Assembly: GCA_030737875.1 (NCBI GenBank)
Contig: CM060909.1
Coordinates: 395,107,565-395,171,564 of the forward strand
Reading direction: 5' to 3'
Origin: Allium sativum
Taxonomy: Eukaryota; Streptophyta; Magnoliopsida; Asparagales; Amaryllidaceae
Length of the DNA stretch: 64,000 nucleotides
A program made the translations under genes and the position numbers. The stretch's first letter is position 1. Each line of letters starts with the position of its first letter. A model generated the notes under the pieces. It was not told the DNA's origin, made no database searches, and was given only the letters and a program-made list of their open reading frames with translations. Positions 12,170 to 24,030 of the stretch are shown here, piece after piece.

Positions 12170-13287
12170 TGAAACACCCCACCTCCGTTAAGATCACTCA
12201 CAAAGGGAATTCCTTAACTTCGATGGAGCATTATAGGTAAAAGACACAAAAAGTTACAAGACAGAAATATAAGCAGCGGAAAACAAACATTTATTTCATA
12301 TGTGGTTCGATACAAAAACCATGACAGTAAATTGTCTCAGCATAACTTCCAAAACATTTCAGCATAATTCTGTCCTGCTTGAAGCATATAACATAAATAA
12401 AACTGCATAAATCCCCAAGTCTAGTGTGTCCAAAGCCATAGCCAAAGATAAGAGATTCCAAGCCGTACATCACAGAATCTTCAAGTTTGGAAAGATGGAC
12501 GGCCCAAATTAGGCTAAGCTATTCCCTCCCTGGCTACCTGAGGGGGAGGGGATGGAAGAAAAAGAAGACGAAAGAAAAATGGGTCAGACATAAGTATGAG
12601 TAAGTCAAGTGACTTTTCAGTGTGTGAATAAAGCAAAGGGTCATGATAGGAATAAACTGAAAATAAGACAGTACCAGAACAACAACTAACATAAATCTAT
12701 ATAAGGCAGGATAAACCGAATATACATCACACCCATGTTTAATTCTCTACACATACTTATACTTATCCAACTAGCACCACGTTTTCATGGTGAAATGATT
12801 CCCTTATATCGATCATCTCCTACTAGCATGCATTTGTCACGTGTGTCCTTCGGCCCTCGCTTGACTGTAGATACCTGTGCTGGTCCCACCACGAGGTGTA
12901 TCAAATCCTATGGTGGTAACCCGACACGATTCAAGATGCACAGTGTATGACTACTGATGCTCTGTGCCTTCTTTTTCCACTCCGGAGTGCGTGCACGCCC
13001 GATACTTCGTCGGAACCTACACTGATCCACCACCGTCGATGTTTATGACCGCTTATAATCAGCCCAGTAATCGTGCCCCACCCTGCCTAGTTCAGGGTCC
13101 CATGATACATCTACGTGGGTTACTGCTGAAATAGGTCCCCGTTACTTGGGTTTTCCAGTCAACATGTTAAATTGGTTAAGTGTCCAAATTCACCTAACCC
13201 CACCCACCAGTTTAGCGAACATGTTGGATTAGTTAAGTGTTTACTAAATTGACTTAACCCTACCTCTCTTGACTTAGCTTTATTTGA

Positions 13288-13497
13288 GCACCAACCACTC
13301 ACATTAGACAGGTATTGTTGTAGTCACTGGATGTGCCGGTCGGTTTCGGGCAGTTTTATACCACAACTCAGTCTAACCTCAGATCCTTTATGGGCTCAGT
13401 GCACTAACCACCCACATTAGACCGGTATTGTTGTGGTCACTCGACGTGTCGGTCGGTTTCGGGCAGTTTTACACCACAACTCAGTCTAACCTCGGGT
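13288..13497. repeat. Two-copy tandem repeat, about 105 bp
   Basis: Copies at about 13288-13400 and 13401-13497 share a CACATTAGAC...GGTATTGTTGT...GTCGGTTTCGGGCAGTTTTA...ACCACAACTCAGTC pattern. The same duplication occurs in the 5' LTR (about 21370-21580), so it predates insertion of the element. Confidence 0.8.
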
Positions 13498-14687
13498 TAG
13501 GCATATTCGTCTTTTCTAAATTTATATTTTTATCCTTTTATGCTTATATGTAAATTTGTCAACAATTTATTGTTATGGATCACATTCCTTCTAAATCAAA
13601 TTCATAATTTTTGGTAAGTAAATTATACCATTTACATGGTTATGAGCCAAATATGTTAATTAAGTATAATTTCAAGTTTTCCCCAACGTTACCCCCATTG
13701 TACGTTCGCAAAATTTCATAGATGTTAGGCTCGACATTTTAGCCTAACTAATAAACTAAAAGGGGAAAAAGAGTAACCTGCAACATTCCAACATCAAACA
13801 AAAATATGGATCTAACTACAGATGTGTCACATGAACTTGGCATAATATACTTTTAATTATGAACTTGCAAATTAGATCTATGCAACATGAATCATAAAAT
13901 AATAGTATTACATAGAGCTACCAAAATCAAATTAGACATGTAGTGGTGAACTTGCATAGGTTGAATCATGCTAATATTAATCTAACATAAAAGCATGTGG
14001 TTCTAGCATGTAAAGTTGTAGATCTAAACATATAGGTTTACATTGTCATGTTATTTTAACCTATAAACTTGCATGTATTCATAACATGATAGCATCACTT
14101 TAACTTGCATAAACATGGCATAATTTCTAAATTGACATACAACATATAGATGTCATTACAAGGTCGTAGATCTAAACATGTAGGCATAATGGATCTAAGC
14201 AGTTAGGCATAAACTACATGACTTAGCCTAAAACTTGTATAATATCACCAAACTTACATATGATAATTTCATAGCATCATAGGTTTATTCACCAATTTCC
14301 ACATAACATGATAGATCACAATAATTCATAGGCATATATGATAGAATGGACATTAATAAACATAAATCAGCATCACATACAACTTGATACAATTCTATTT
14401 TTCAATCCATTATGAACCGTATCTTTAATTCATTCACATCTGAAAAATAACTATACTTACAAACTAAAAGGAGTTCTTGAGTTCTGGGATCTGTATTCTG
14501 AAATTGAATTGCTCGCCTTTGATGTAGATCGTTGAATTTTCTTAGATGAATTAGATTAGATTTAATTTTGACGTAGCTTCAATCTTGCCTTTGAGTTGAA
14601 AGAGATGATGGCTATTCTAGGTTCACCATTGATGGCATGGAGGCTCTTGGTATGAACATTTGTGATTTAGGGTTAAGAGTTAGGTTG

Positions 14688-14695
14688 TTTTTATA
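14688..14695 (-). promoter_or_regulatory. Candidate TATA box of the chromovirus LTR
   Basis: On the minus strand CTCTATAAAAACAACC lies about 455 bp inside the LTR start. The same box is at 33082-33089 in the other LTR fragment. Position and sequence fit a U3 core promoter; no transcript evidence is available. Confidence 0.45.
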
Positions 14696-14828
14696 GAGTT
14701 TTAATTAATTAAGAGCCGTCAGATTAACCCTAGAAATAATCAAGGACATCCAGTCAAGATAGGATAACACATCAGCCCTAATGACTCAGTAGGGAGTCAT
14801 AAATAGTCATCCTTTCAGATCTTCCCAT

Positions 14829-14925
14829 GGGGGGGGGGGAAGGAGGGTAGGTCGGCCCCTAGGTCAACCTATAGGATAGGTCGACACTAGGGTCGACCTC
14901 CTGGTCGACCTGGCCTGGGCGGAAA
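14829..14925. repeat. G-run with nested GGTCGACC palindromes
   Basis: Eleven consecutive Gs are followed by repeated, partly inverted GGTCGAC-type blocks (GTCGAC occurs several times). The counterpart at 33222-33275 has 14 Gs, then further G-runs and fewer GTCGAC blocks. It lies between the LTR start and the TATA-like box, that is in U3. Confidence 0.6.
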
Positions 14926-15149
14926 TTTTCCTGCCCTGCCCTCTTCTGTGCTTGAATTTGAATTTTTGAAAATTCCGAAGGCCATAACTTCTTCATACAA
15001 AGTTCAATTCACGCAAACTCGGACTCTATCTCAATCAGAATTCCGAGACGAACGTAATGGCATAACCCGTTTCCCTTAATTCTCACATTTAGAATTAATT
15101 ATTCTTTAATTCATTACTTCAAGGTTTATCAAAAACACGGGGTGTTACA

Positions 15150-15640
15150 TTCTCCCCTCCTTAAAGAATTTCGTCCCCGAAATCTTCAAGTCAAGAAGAA
15201 CGTATATCCTACCATCCAATCGTCCATCTACTCAACCATCAAACACAGGCGTCTATTGTCCTTAAAAGACTTCTAATGCTTTATGATTATATGCATAGTG
15301 TGTGTACATGTCCTTATCTAATGTGAAATCAGGCGATCTACTGATTCAGTTGAGCTTCTTAATGAAAGTCATGTCAGTGTCATGCGTCCATAATGTATGC
15401 AATCTTCCCTAATCATACTTTCTACATGAGTGCACAATCATTCATGCAAATGCAACATCCACATGATAACACAACAGGTTTCAATCATATATAAGTATAT
15501 ATATGCATATGCATCATAAAAGTGACTGAGCCGATCTAATTCCTAAAGTGTGTGTATATGCATCCACGAGCAACTTCTAGCAATCGCTTGCAACCATCAA
15601 TCATAACATGTTTTAAATACATGTTTACATCCATTGGTTT
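15150..15640 (-). other. Polypurine tract and 3' non-coding region
   Basis: Reading the minus strand, a TTTCGGGGACGAAATTC motif is followed by the purine-rich AAGGAGGGGAGAA immediately before the 3' LTR. This is the primer for plus-strand synthesis. The rest of the stretch, between the end of the polyprotein and the PPT, is AT-rich and shows no coding signal. Confidence 0.75.
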
Positions 15641-16123
15641 CTACCTAAGGATCGAGAGCGGCACTGAGGAAAATACTAAAAAGATAGATACAAGTATGAA
15701 CAAACTTAAGGAAAAAGAGATCAAAGATGTACCCTCAAAAAGAAAAGGGTAGGCTGCGCGTATTTTGGCCTCAGTCTCCAAAGTCGCTTCTTCCTCAGTG
15801 TCACTCCATTGAACTTTTACAAGTTTGACTTCGCGGTTGCGTAGCTCTTTGACTTCTATACCCAAGATATGATTTTGAACTCTCCTCGTAGTCGCCTCTC
15901 GTTCTATTTCTACGTCCTCTAATATGCTTAGTTCCACCACTTCCGCAGACTCATGTAAGCACTTTCGTAAGTGAGAAACGTGAAAGACATTATGAACTCC
16001 AGCCAATTTTTCAGGCAGCTCTACTCTGTAAGCCATCTTCCCAATCCTTTCAATGATAGGAAATGGCCCTACAAATCTTGGTGCCAACTTTCTTGTGGAT
16101 CCGAAGCGAACGACGTTCCTCAA
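15641..16123 (-). pseudogene. Integrase C-terminus with GPY/F and chromodomain
   Basis: This is the C-terminal end of the polyprotein. About the first 60 residues carry the GPY/F module (APRFVGPFPIIERIG, then VFHVSHLRKCL), which helps integrase bind DNA. Residues about 85-130 form a chromodomain-like segment (LVKVQWSDTEEEATLE), which in this family steers integration toward modified chromatin. One expected aromatic residue in it is leucine here. The last 30 residues form an unusual hydrophobic tail. The frame continues from the upstream integrase with only stop codons in between. Non-functional as part of this broken element. Confidence 0.85.
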
Positions 16124-16198
16124 AGGAGGTACTTTAAGGAAAACTCTGTCCCCAACCTCAAACTCAAGGTCGGTACTTCTCTTATCTGCGTAGGACTT

Positions 16199-16867
16199 TT
16201 ATCTATCTTGGGCAGTCTTCATTCTTTTCCATATCAAGTCCACTTTCTCTGAAGTTTCTCTAATCATATCTGGTCAAAGTATGAGCTTATCTGTAGACTC
16301 CTACCAACTAGTTGGTGATCTGCACGGTCTTCCATATAAAGCTTCGAAGGGTGCCATGCCTATGGTGGCTTGGTAGCTATTGTTGTAGGAAAACTCCACC
16401 AAAGGAAGGTGATCTTCCCATGTTCCTCCGAAGTCGAGAATGCATAATCTCAAGAGGTCTTCCAACACACTGTTCACTCTTTCCGTCTGGCCATCGGTTT
16501 GAGGGTGATAGGCCATGCTTAAGCATAACTGTGTGCCTACAGCCTCTTACAACCTCTTCCAAAACTTGCTCGTAAAGATAGGGTCTCGGTCGCTAACAAT
16601 GCTGGAGGGTATCCCATGGAGTCGGACTATCTCTTTAAGATATATGGATGCTAAAGACGAGGCAGTCCTTCTACTCTTAACGGGTATGAAGTGGGCGCTT
16701 TTTGTGAGCCTGTCCACTATTACCCAAATACTGGTATTGCCTCTTCTTGACCTAGGCATCCCATCAATAAAGTCCATCAAGATGCTATCCCATTTCCACT
16801 GTGAGACCTTTAGAGGATGAAGCAAACCACCAGGCTTCTTCTGTTCTGCCTTGACTTGCTGGCATAC
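16199..16867 (-). pseudogene. Integrase catalytic core
   Basis: The integrase inserts the cDNA into the host genome. The catalytic core is readable as three open pieces in one frame. The first Asp region is [13 protein letters not shown], the second is [14 protein letters not shown], and the third is AYHPQTDGQTERVN followed by a glutamate. Stops lie at 16547-16549 (TAA), 16301-16303 (TAG), 16274-16276 (TGA) and 16199-16201 (TAA). No frameshift separates it from the RNase H part or the chromodomain. The expected acidic residues are all present, so decay here has come from point changes. Confidence 0.9.
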
Positions 16868-17767
16868 TTAGCACTTCGAGACGAATTCAGCTACATCCCT
16901 CTTCATGCCATCCCAAAAGAAAATCCTTTTGATGTCTTTGTACATTTTGTCTCCACCGGGGTGTATGGTCAACTTGGAATGGTGTGCTTCTTTAAGAACT
17001 TTCTTCACCAAATCCCTTGCTTGTGGGACGCATAGCCTTCCATCCCGCCTCAACCAACCCTTATCATCGATGGAGTATCTATTGAGGTGACTAGAAGTCT
17101 CACCCCTACTTAGCTTATCTATCACATCAACTAAATGAGGGTCTTCACGTTGGGCGGTCCCTATTGAGTCCAAAAAAAGAGTAGGCCGCACCTCTAGCGA
17201 TGCTAATAAACCAGTCACATGATCGACAGAGGGTCTAAAATCGAAGTTGGCTATGTAATCCAAGCTCTGCCTTTCAACAAAGAGAGGGCTTAAGGTCAGC
17301 TTCTTTCTACTCAATGTGTCTGCTACTACATTGCCCTTGCCAAGGGTATAGGAAATCTCGAAATCGTAGGATGCCAAGAATTCCATCCACCTCTGTTGCC
17401 TTAAGTTAAGATCTTTCTGCGAGAAAAGGTACTTCAATGATTTATGGTCAGTATATAATTCAAACTTCTCACCTTGGAGATAATGGCGCCAAGACTTAAG
17501 CGCAAAGACGATGGCAGCCAACTCTAGGTCGTGGGTTGGGTAGTTTTTCTCATGTATTTTCAGCTGTCGGCCTCTATAAGCTACTACCTTCCCTTCTTGC
17601 ATCAAGATAGCTCCTAATCCCGTACCAAAAGCATCTGTGTATACGGTAAACATTTTGCTCCCATCCGACAATGTCAGAACAAGGGCTGTTGTTAGAGCTC
17701 TTTTTAAGCGTTGGAAAGCAATATCGCAATCCAAGTCCCAAGTTAAAGTTAAGTTCTTCTTTGTCAA
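16868..17767 (-). pseudogene. RNase H domain and integrase zinc-binding end
   Basis: RNase H removes the RNA strand during reverse transcription. The Asp/Glu residues of the family lie in [29 protein letters not shown] and [12 protein letters not shown]; a later ADTLSRK stretch completes the domain. The C-terminal 60 residues start the integrase zinc finger: the histidines are in [11 protein letters not shown], but the two cysteines are split by a TAA at 16868-16870. At 299 aa this is the longest open frame in the window. Upstream it continues in frame to the reverse transcriptase through a TGA at 17843-17845. Confidence 0.92.
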
Positions 17768-18019
17768 CTTTGTAAGTGGAGCTAAGATTTTCTCAAAATC
17801 TTTGATGAACTTTCGATAAAAGCCCGCTAGCCCGAGGAAGCTTCAGACTTCGGTTGCATTCCGTGGGACCTTCCATTCTTGTACTGCAACTACCTTTGCG
17901 GGGTCCATAGCTAATCCTTCTTTTGACACCACATGTCCAAGAAACATTACTTCTTCCCTCCAGAAGTGGCATTTGGAGAATTTAGCTTTTAACTGGTGTG
18001 TGCGAAGAGCGCTCATGAC

Positions 18020-18757
18020 TTACTTTAGATGCTGAGCATGCTCTTCCTCACTCTTCGAGAAAATCAAAATGTCGTCTACGAAGACCACCACAAACTTATT
18101 GAGGAAATCCCTAAACACCCTGCTCATCAAATCGACGAAGTAAGTGGGTGCGTTTATCAGGCCAAAAGGCATGACAAGCCACTCGAAGAAAACATCCGGA
18201 GTTCTGAACGCAGTCTTGTCGATGCTGTCTTCAGCCACTCTCAGCTGATGAAATCCGGTAGCTAAATCTAGTTGGGAGAAAACCGATGCACCTACAAGTT
18301 GATCGAACAAGTCGTCTATTCTTGGGAGTGGGTGCCTATTCTTCTTGGTCAGCTTGTTTAGCTCCTTATAATCGATGCATAGGCGAAGCGAACCGTCCGC
18401 TTTAGTTGCAAACACTACTGGAGCACCCCATTCAGAAATACTTCGCCTTATAAATCCCTTCTCAAGCATCTCTTTAACTTGCTTGTTGAGTTCTTTCCTC
18501 TCCCTTGGAGCCATGTGTCTAACGGGTAGAGCGACGGGTTTTGCATTATCAAAGAGGTATATGCGGAAGTCTATCTCTAGATTCGTAGGTAACCCTTTAA
18601 CCTCTTCAAAGACATCCGGGTATTCACGGAATACCCTAACAGACTGCAAATTCTCAATAGACGCATCCAGAGATTCTAGATAACTAAGCATAACAGAGTT
18701 CATGGGATTACAAGAAATTTCGAGAGTGTTACCAAGGCGAGTCATGAGTCTAACCAC
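18020..18757 (-). pseudogene. Reverse transcriptase domain
   Basis: Copies element RNA into cDNA. Visible family blocks in order are a palm/finger start with [48 protein letters not shown] (first catalytic Asp), a [12 protein letters not shown] block, and [10 protein letters not shown] (the two catalytic Asp residues, with Phe in the first place of the usual YVDD). It ends at a TAA (18020-18022). The thumb and connection region (18019-17768) continues in the same frame with one TGA. The separation from protease is a single in-frame TAA at 18764-18766. Confidence 0.93.
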
Positions 18758-18763
18758 TCTCTT

Positions 18764-19108
18764 TTAACAGTCGAGGATGGCACCATTACTGGATAGCCAG
18801 TCCATGCCTAGAATTAACCCATAGCTCGTGAAGCCCAAAACATAGGCATTGCATCTAAACCCCACACTTAATGTAGAAATTTGCAAATCCAAACAAATCA
18901 TTGACAAATAAGTTGAGCCTCCAATTGGATTTGAAACAACCAAGGGATCCTCTACTAAACTAGTGTCTAGGTGCAAAGATTCAACTAAAGCAGTAGATAT
19001 AAAAGAGTGCGATGTGCCAGAATCAAAGAGTGTATGAACAGGATGATCAAAAAGATAAACTAAACTCTCAACAGAAACATTTCTACCTTGTTCTTGCGGA
19101 GGTGCCAT
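18764..19108 (-). pseudogene. Retropepsin-like aspartic protease
   Basis: Cleaves the polyprotein. The active-site motif LFDSGTSHSFIS is intact, and a downstream LILGMDWLS block matches the flap and C-terminal region of Ty3/gypsy proteases. The frame continues upstream into the zinc knuckles through one TAG at 19148-19150 and ends at a TAA at 18764-18766 before the reverse transcriptase. About 115 residues, usual for the domain. Confidence 0.88.
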
Positions 19109-20069
19109 GAGAGCGTGGACATGTCCTCCAGAAGTAGATCCAACTCTCTACGCTTGCCCTTGCTTTCTTGGGCAGTCCCTAGCCATGTGTCCTGCCTTGT
19201 CGCAATGGAAACAACCACCCATCTTTCTTTTCTTCTTCCTGCAGTCCTTAACCAGATGTCCAGGAATGCCACAAAAATTACACTTCCTCTTGTCACGGGT
19301 TTTGTTGTTTTTCCTGCCTTTCTTGGAATCTGTCTTCTTACTCTGTGATCCTTCCCTTTCTTATCTTGAGATGCTTCCACTTTTGTCTCCTTCTTGCCTA
19401 CCTTATCTTCTTCTTGTAGCAGTGCCATGTCAACCAGTCTTTCATAGGTTGCACCCATAGGTATATGGGACATAGCTACGCTGTGCAGTGGCTCATTCAA
19501 TCCTTTAACGAAGCGGAGAGCCTTCTTACGTTGAGTGTTTACTAACTCCAATCCGAACCTAGCCAACTGATTAAATTGGTTAATGTATTCCTTGACCGAC
19601 ATACTTCCCTGTTTGAGAGCTAAGAACTTCTCCATATGTAGGCTTCGTTCAGCTTGTGAGAGGAATTTCATTTCAAACCTCATCCTAAAATCCGTCAAAT
19701 TTCAATTAGTCTTTCAGCGTTAGTGACTTCCCACCAATAGGAAGCTTCGTCTTTGAGCAACCATACCGCCAACTATATCTTTTGCCTATCATCCACTTCG
19801 AAGATCTCGAAAAAATCCTCAGTTTCTTTGAGCCAGTTTCTTGCTTTCACGAAGGATTCATTTCCATTGAAGTTCTTTCCACTCATGGCTCGAAAGTCCC
19901 TACATATTTTTGAGAAAGCATTCGCTCGATGAGGAGGAGGAGGGGGAACCGCTGCAGCTGGGGGAGGAGGAATGTCTGCTGGGCCTGCGTCGTTGGCCCT
20001 AGCCTCTAGGTACCTCCTGAAGCAGCCAGGTATCGGTACACCCTCTGGAAGGTTAAGATTCCCAGACAT
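19060..20069 (-). pseudogene. Gag with two CCHC zinc knuckles, frameshifted
   Basis: Gag forms the particle that packages element RNA. I place the start at the ATG at 20069 (MSGNLNLPEGVPIPGCF), which is followed by a Pro-rich stretch and the conserved gag core (NWLKETEDFFEIFEV, later SYWWEVTNAERL and FLALKQGSMSVKEYINQF). Breaks are a TAG at about 19773-19775, a frameshift near 19700 and a second near 19350. In the final frame, at about 19200-19300, two knuckles with perfect C-x2-C-x4-H-x4-C spacing are visible (CNFCGIPGHLVKDC and CFHCDKAGHMARDC). That frame runs straight into protease, as expected for a single gag-pol frame. Confidence 0.85.
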
Positions 20070-20228
20070 GCTGAAACGAAAAAGGAAAGATTCAAGACAA
20101 AGGATAGAAAGATAATGCATATGGCTTTGGGGGATTATGCCTTTTAAAGTAAAATAACACTTTTTCTTGAAAAATGCTTCTTTTTGAAAATAGTTTTCAA
20201 AAACTTTTATCTGATCTAGTAAACCTTT

Positions 20229-20240
20229 GCTCTGATACCA
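20229..20240 (-). other. Primer-binding site, initiator-Met tRNA
   Basis: On the minus strand TGGTATCAGAGC lies two bases after the 5' LTR end. It is complementary to the 3' end of plant initiator methionine tRNA. It fixes the element's orientation and the inner edge of the 5' LTR at 20243. Confidence 0.9.
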
Positions 20241-20242
20241 AG

Positions 20243-22173
20243 TGAAACAACCCACCTCCATTAAGATCACTCACAATGGGAATGACTTAACTTTGATGGA
20301 GCATTATAGGTAAAAGATACAAAAAGTTACAAGACATAAATATATGCAGTGGAAAACAAACATTTATTTCATACGTGGTTCAATACAAAAACCATTACAG
20401 TAAATTGTCTCAACATAACTTCCAAAACATTTCATCATAATCTCTGTCTTGCTTAAAACATAAAGAAGCATATAACATAAATAAAACCTCATAAATCCCC
20501 AAGTCTAGTGTGTCCAAAGCCATAGCCAAAGATAAGAGATTCCAAGCCGTACATCACAGCTCTTCAAGCTTGGAAAGATGGACGGTCCAAATTAGGCTGA
20601 GTTATTCCTTCCCTGGCTACCTAAGGGGGGGAAACGGAAGAAAAAGAAGACAAAAGAAAAATGGGTCAGACATAAGTCCGAGTAAGTCAAGTGACTTTTC
20701 AGTGTGTGAATAAAGCAAAGGGTCATGATAGGAATAAACTGAAAATAGGACAATACCAGAACAACAACTAACATAAAGCTATATAAGGCAGGATAAACCG
20801 AATATACCTCGCACCCATGTTTAATTCTCTGCACCTACTTATACTTGTCCAACTAGCACCACGTGTTCATGGTGAAATGATTCCCTTATATCGATCATCT
20901 CCTACTAGCATGCATTTGTCATGTGTGTCCTTCGGCCCCCACTTGACTGTAGATACATGTGTTGGTCCCACCACGGGGTGTATCAAATCCTATGGTGGCA
21001 ACCCGACACGATTCAAGATGCACAGTATATGACTACTGATGCTCAGTGCCTGCTTTTTCCACTCCAGAGTATGTGCACGCCCGATACTCCGCCGGAACCT
21101 ACACTGATCCACCACCGCCGATGTTTATGACCGCTTATAATCAGCCCAGTAATTGTGCCCCACCCTGCCTAGTTCAGGGTCCCATGATACGTCTACGTGG
21201 GTTACTGCTGAAATGGGTCCCCGTTACTAGGGTTTTCCAGTCAACATGTTAAATTGGTTAAGTGTCCAAATTTACCTAACCCCACCCATCAGTTTAGCTA
21301 ACATGTTGGATTGGTTAAGTGTTTCCTAAATTGACTTAACCCTACCTCTCTTGACTTAGCTTTATTAGAGCACCAACCACTCACATTAGACAGGTTTTGT
21401 TGTGGTCACTGGATGTGCTGGTCGGTTCTGTGCAGTTTTACACCTCAACTCAGTCTAACCTCGGGTCCTTTTTGGGCTCAATGCACTAACCACCCACATT
21501 AGACAGGTATTGTTGTGGTCACTGGGGCCTGTCGGTTCCGGGCAGTTTTACACCACAACTCAGTCTAACCTCGGGTTAGGCATATTCGTCTTTTCTAAAT
21601 TTATATTTTTATCCTTTTATGCTTATATGTAAATTTGTCAACAATTTATTGTTATAGACCACTTTCCTTCTAAATCAAATTCATAATTTTTTGTAAGTAA
21701 ATTATACCATTTACATGGTTATGAACCAAATATGTTATTTATGTATAATTTCAAGTTTTCCCCAACGTTACCCACTTTGTACGTTAGTAAAATTTCATAA
21801 GATGTTAGGCTTGACATTTTAGCCTAACTAATAAACTAAAAGGGGAAAAAGTGGAACTTGCAACATTCCAACATCATACAAAAATGTGGATCTAACTACA
21901 AATGTGTCACATGAACTTGGCATAATATACTTTTAATTATGAACTTGAAACTAGATATATGCAACATGAATCATAAAATAATAGTATTACATAGAACTAC
22001 CAAAATCAAATTAGACATGTAGTGGTGAACTTGCATAGGTTGAATCATGCTAATATTAATCTAACATAAAGGCATGTGGTTCTAACATGTAAAGTTGTTG
22101 ATCTAAACATATAGGTTTACATAGTCATGTTATTTTTAACCTATAAACTTGCATGTATTCATAACATGATAGC
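20243..22173 (-). repeat. 5' LTR of the chromovirus, interrupted
   Basis: Aligns with 12170-14095 of the 3' LTR, with scattered substitutions and small indels. It stops at 22173, after CATAACATGATAGC, where LARD-1 begins. The intact LTR continues there with ATCACTTTAAC. The remaining 1 kb is not simply found beyond LARD-1. Confidence 0.88.
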
Positions 22174-23752
22174 TGTAACGTCCCAGATTTTCGGTCATTT
22201 AAATTAGAATATTTTAATGTGTTTTATATATATTATATTAGAAATATAATATATTTTTATCGAATTTATTTGTTTAAAATGAAGTTCGAATATATAAATT
22301 AAAATATAATTAAATATCGATTTCGAATCTGGACAAAACCTTTGAGGCGTAGTTATAATTTAATTTTTAGAATTTTACTGTAATTTTTAATTGGGAAAAT
22401 ACGACACTTTTTATTTGGAGTATTTTGCACCCTGTACCAGCATTTTGGGGTTTCACAATAAAGGTTAACCTACCGGTATTTTGATATTTTTGGGATCGTG
22501 AGGCGTTGCTGGTCACAACAATATTTTTATTTTCGTCCATAGTCTTCCCTAGATGAACGGAACTTCAAGAAATGAATACCCTACCAAACCTAACCATATA
22601 AAACAAACTAAACGCACATTCACAATCAGCTACAATAAGGTTGCATTTTTCTAAAAACCTTCATAGCTAAATAAAGCAGGGTACCTGAGTAATCAAAAGA
22701 AAACATCTCTGCATGATTTCCGCTGAGAAATCATTTACACTTTGAAATGATAAAATAAGAAGCGGCACAAAATGTACAGCTAATCTAAGTAGATAGCCAT
22801 ACCCCGTCATTTCAGATTAATGAACAACATGCGCCTTAACCCTATATCCTATACTTCTAACCTATCACGATGTTCCTTACTGCTATTCCTTACTCATGAA
22901 GTCTTCACAGACAGGCCAACATTTAATTGAGGTATGGCAGAAGAAAAATATCTCTGTAAATGAAAATGACTTTGTCCCCTTCTTCGTTTATACATATAAA
23001 TGCAATATTCTTCTTGGCTCAGACATACAGCAACTATTCTTTTTCCAAAATTAAAACAATGTAAATATATATAGTTTCTAGATCTCCATTCTCCTTCGAA
23101 ATAGCAAAACACTTCTGAAAAACACAAATTATATTAAAGATCGTATGAAACCGGTTTTCAGTCTCGCATCGTTTTGAGGGGATCAACCCTGTCGCGATTT
23201 ACAACAGGGATCGAAAATGGCGGCAGTAGTGTGCAAATGAAGAGAGGTTCTTCAGAGTTGTTTGGCGGTTGGAGTTCACCCGAGGGCCGTCGCTAAAGTA
23301 GTCCGGTGAAGGGGCGGCGAGTTCTGTGGGTCCGGTGAGGGGTAGTGATGACACGGTGGTTCTCGGTGGCTTGTAGTTTGCTTGGGAAAGGTCGGAACGT
23401 GTAGCTGTAGCAGTGAGGGAAAGTTTGGGGAAAAGTTTCGTGATGTTGCGAAATGTTTGGTGATGTGAGGAAGGAGAAAAGTGGTAGAGAACTTGCGGTA
23501 GTGACATAGGAAGAAGAACTATTGAGAAGAAGTTTGAGTGGAAGAGGAGATCGAAGTACGATGTAGGACTGCATGCTTGGTGTGGCTTCAGCGTTGAAGA
23601 AGTGCGTTCAGCAAACAGTGGAGGGGGAGTCTTCAACTGGATGGTCTCAAAAATACAACATAAAGAAAAAAGAATATAATATGGAAAGGACTTAAATGAG
23701 CAGGTGCATGGGGTGTTACATGCAGGGCGGTTGCGTGACAAGTAAGGGAAAG

Positions 23753-23760
23753 TATATAAG
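23753..23760 (+). promoter_or_regulatory. Candidate TATA box of LARD-1 LTR
   Basis: TATATAAG followed by GAGCG, preserved in the 3' LTR at 30981-30988. It lies about 1.6 kb inside the LTR and 270 bp before the candidate splice donor. A weaker alternative is CATATAAATG near 22995. Confidence 0.3.
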
Positions 23761-24030
23761 GAGCGTGGGCGAAAATCAAAGTTTCCGGTTTTGGTTGGAG
23801 TCAGTTGGTCGTTGAAGTATGTTTAAGGTTGGAGTCGTGAAAAAGGAAGATGTGGTGGGATCGGGTTTCATGTATTGAACCTGAAAGTGGAGAAGTGTGT
23901 TTTTCCTGAAGCAATGAAACAAACGGAAGTATCTAACGAAACAAGGGACGATGAATCGAGTTGACGATGGCAATATACGAGCTGGATTGGAATTTTATAA
24001 ATCAACGCTGAACCATCGGTCAAAATCATG

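Larger units (their letters stand above)
12170..15149 (-). repeat. 3' LTR of the chromovirus (2,980 bp)
   Basis: Minus-strand LTR from TGTAACACCCCG (ending 15149) to GGGGTGTTTCA (at 12170). It aligns with 20243-22173, with scattered differences, and with 31913-33394. From its 5' end it holds a palindrome-rich tract (14829-14925), a TATA-like box at 14688, a GTAAGTATAG donor-like site at 14460, AT-rich sequence, a two-copy tandem repeat (13288-13497) and a GC-richer block (about 12790-13140). The left flank is the GC-richer DNA of LTR B. Confidence 0.9.
12170..22173 (-). mobile_element. Decayed Ty3/gypsy chromovirus (Tekay/Del type)
   Basis: A near-complete element on the minus strand: broken 5' LTR (20243-22173), PBS (20229-20240), gag, protease, reverse transcriptase, RNase H, integrase, chromodomain, PPT next to 15150 and an intact 3' LTR (12170-15149). 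Domain order (integrase last, then GPY/F and chromodomain) fixes the Ty3/gypsy chromovirus branch. The chromodomain style suggests Tekay/Del. The internal part is 5.1 kb. Stops and frameshifts make it non-functional. Its 5' LTR stops where LARD-1 begins, so the outer target duplication cannot be checked. Confidence 0.9.

Noticed and set aside
23199..23741. 180-aa minus-strand frame as a gene
   Set aside because: It lies in the GC-rich part of a plus-strand LTR and runs against the direction of transcription. The 3' LTR copy is broken into two frames. No domain is visible.
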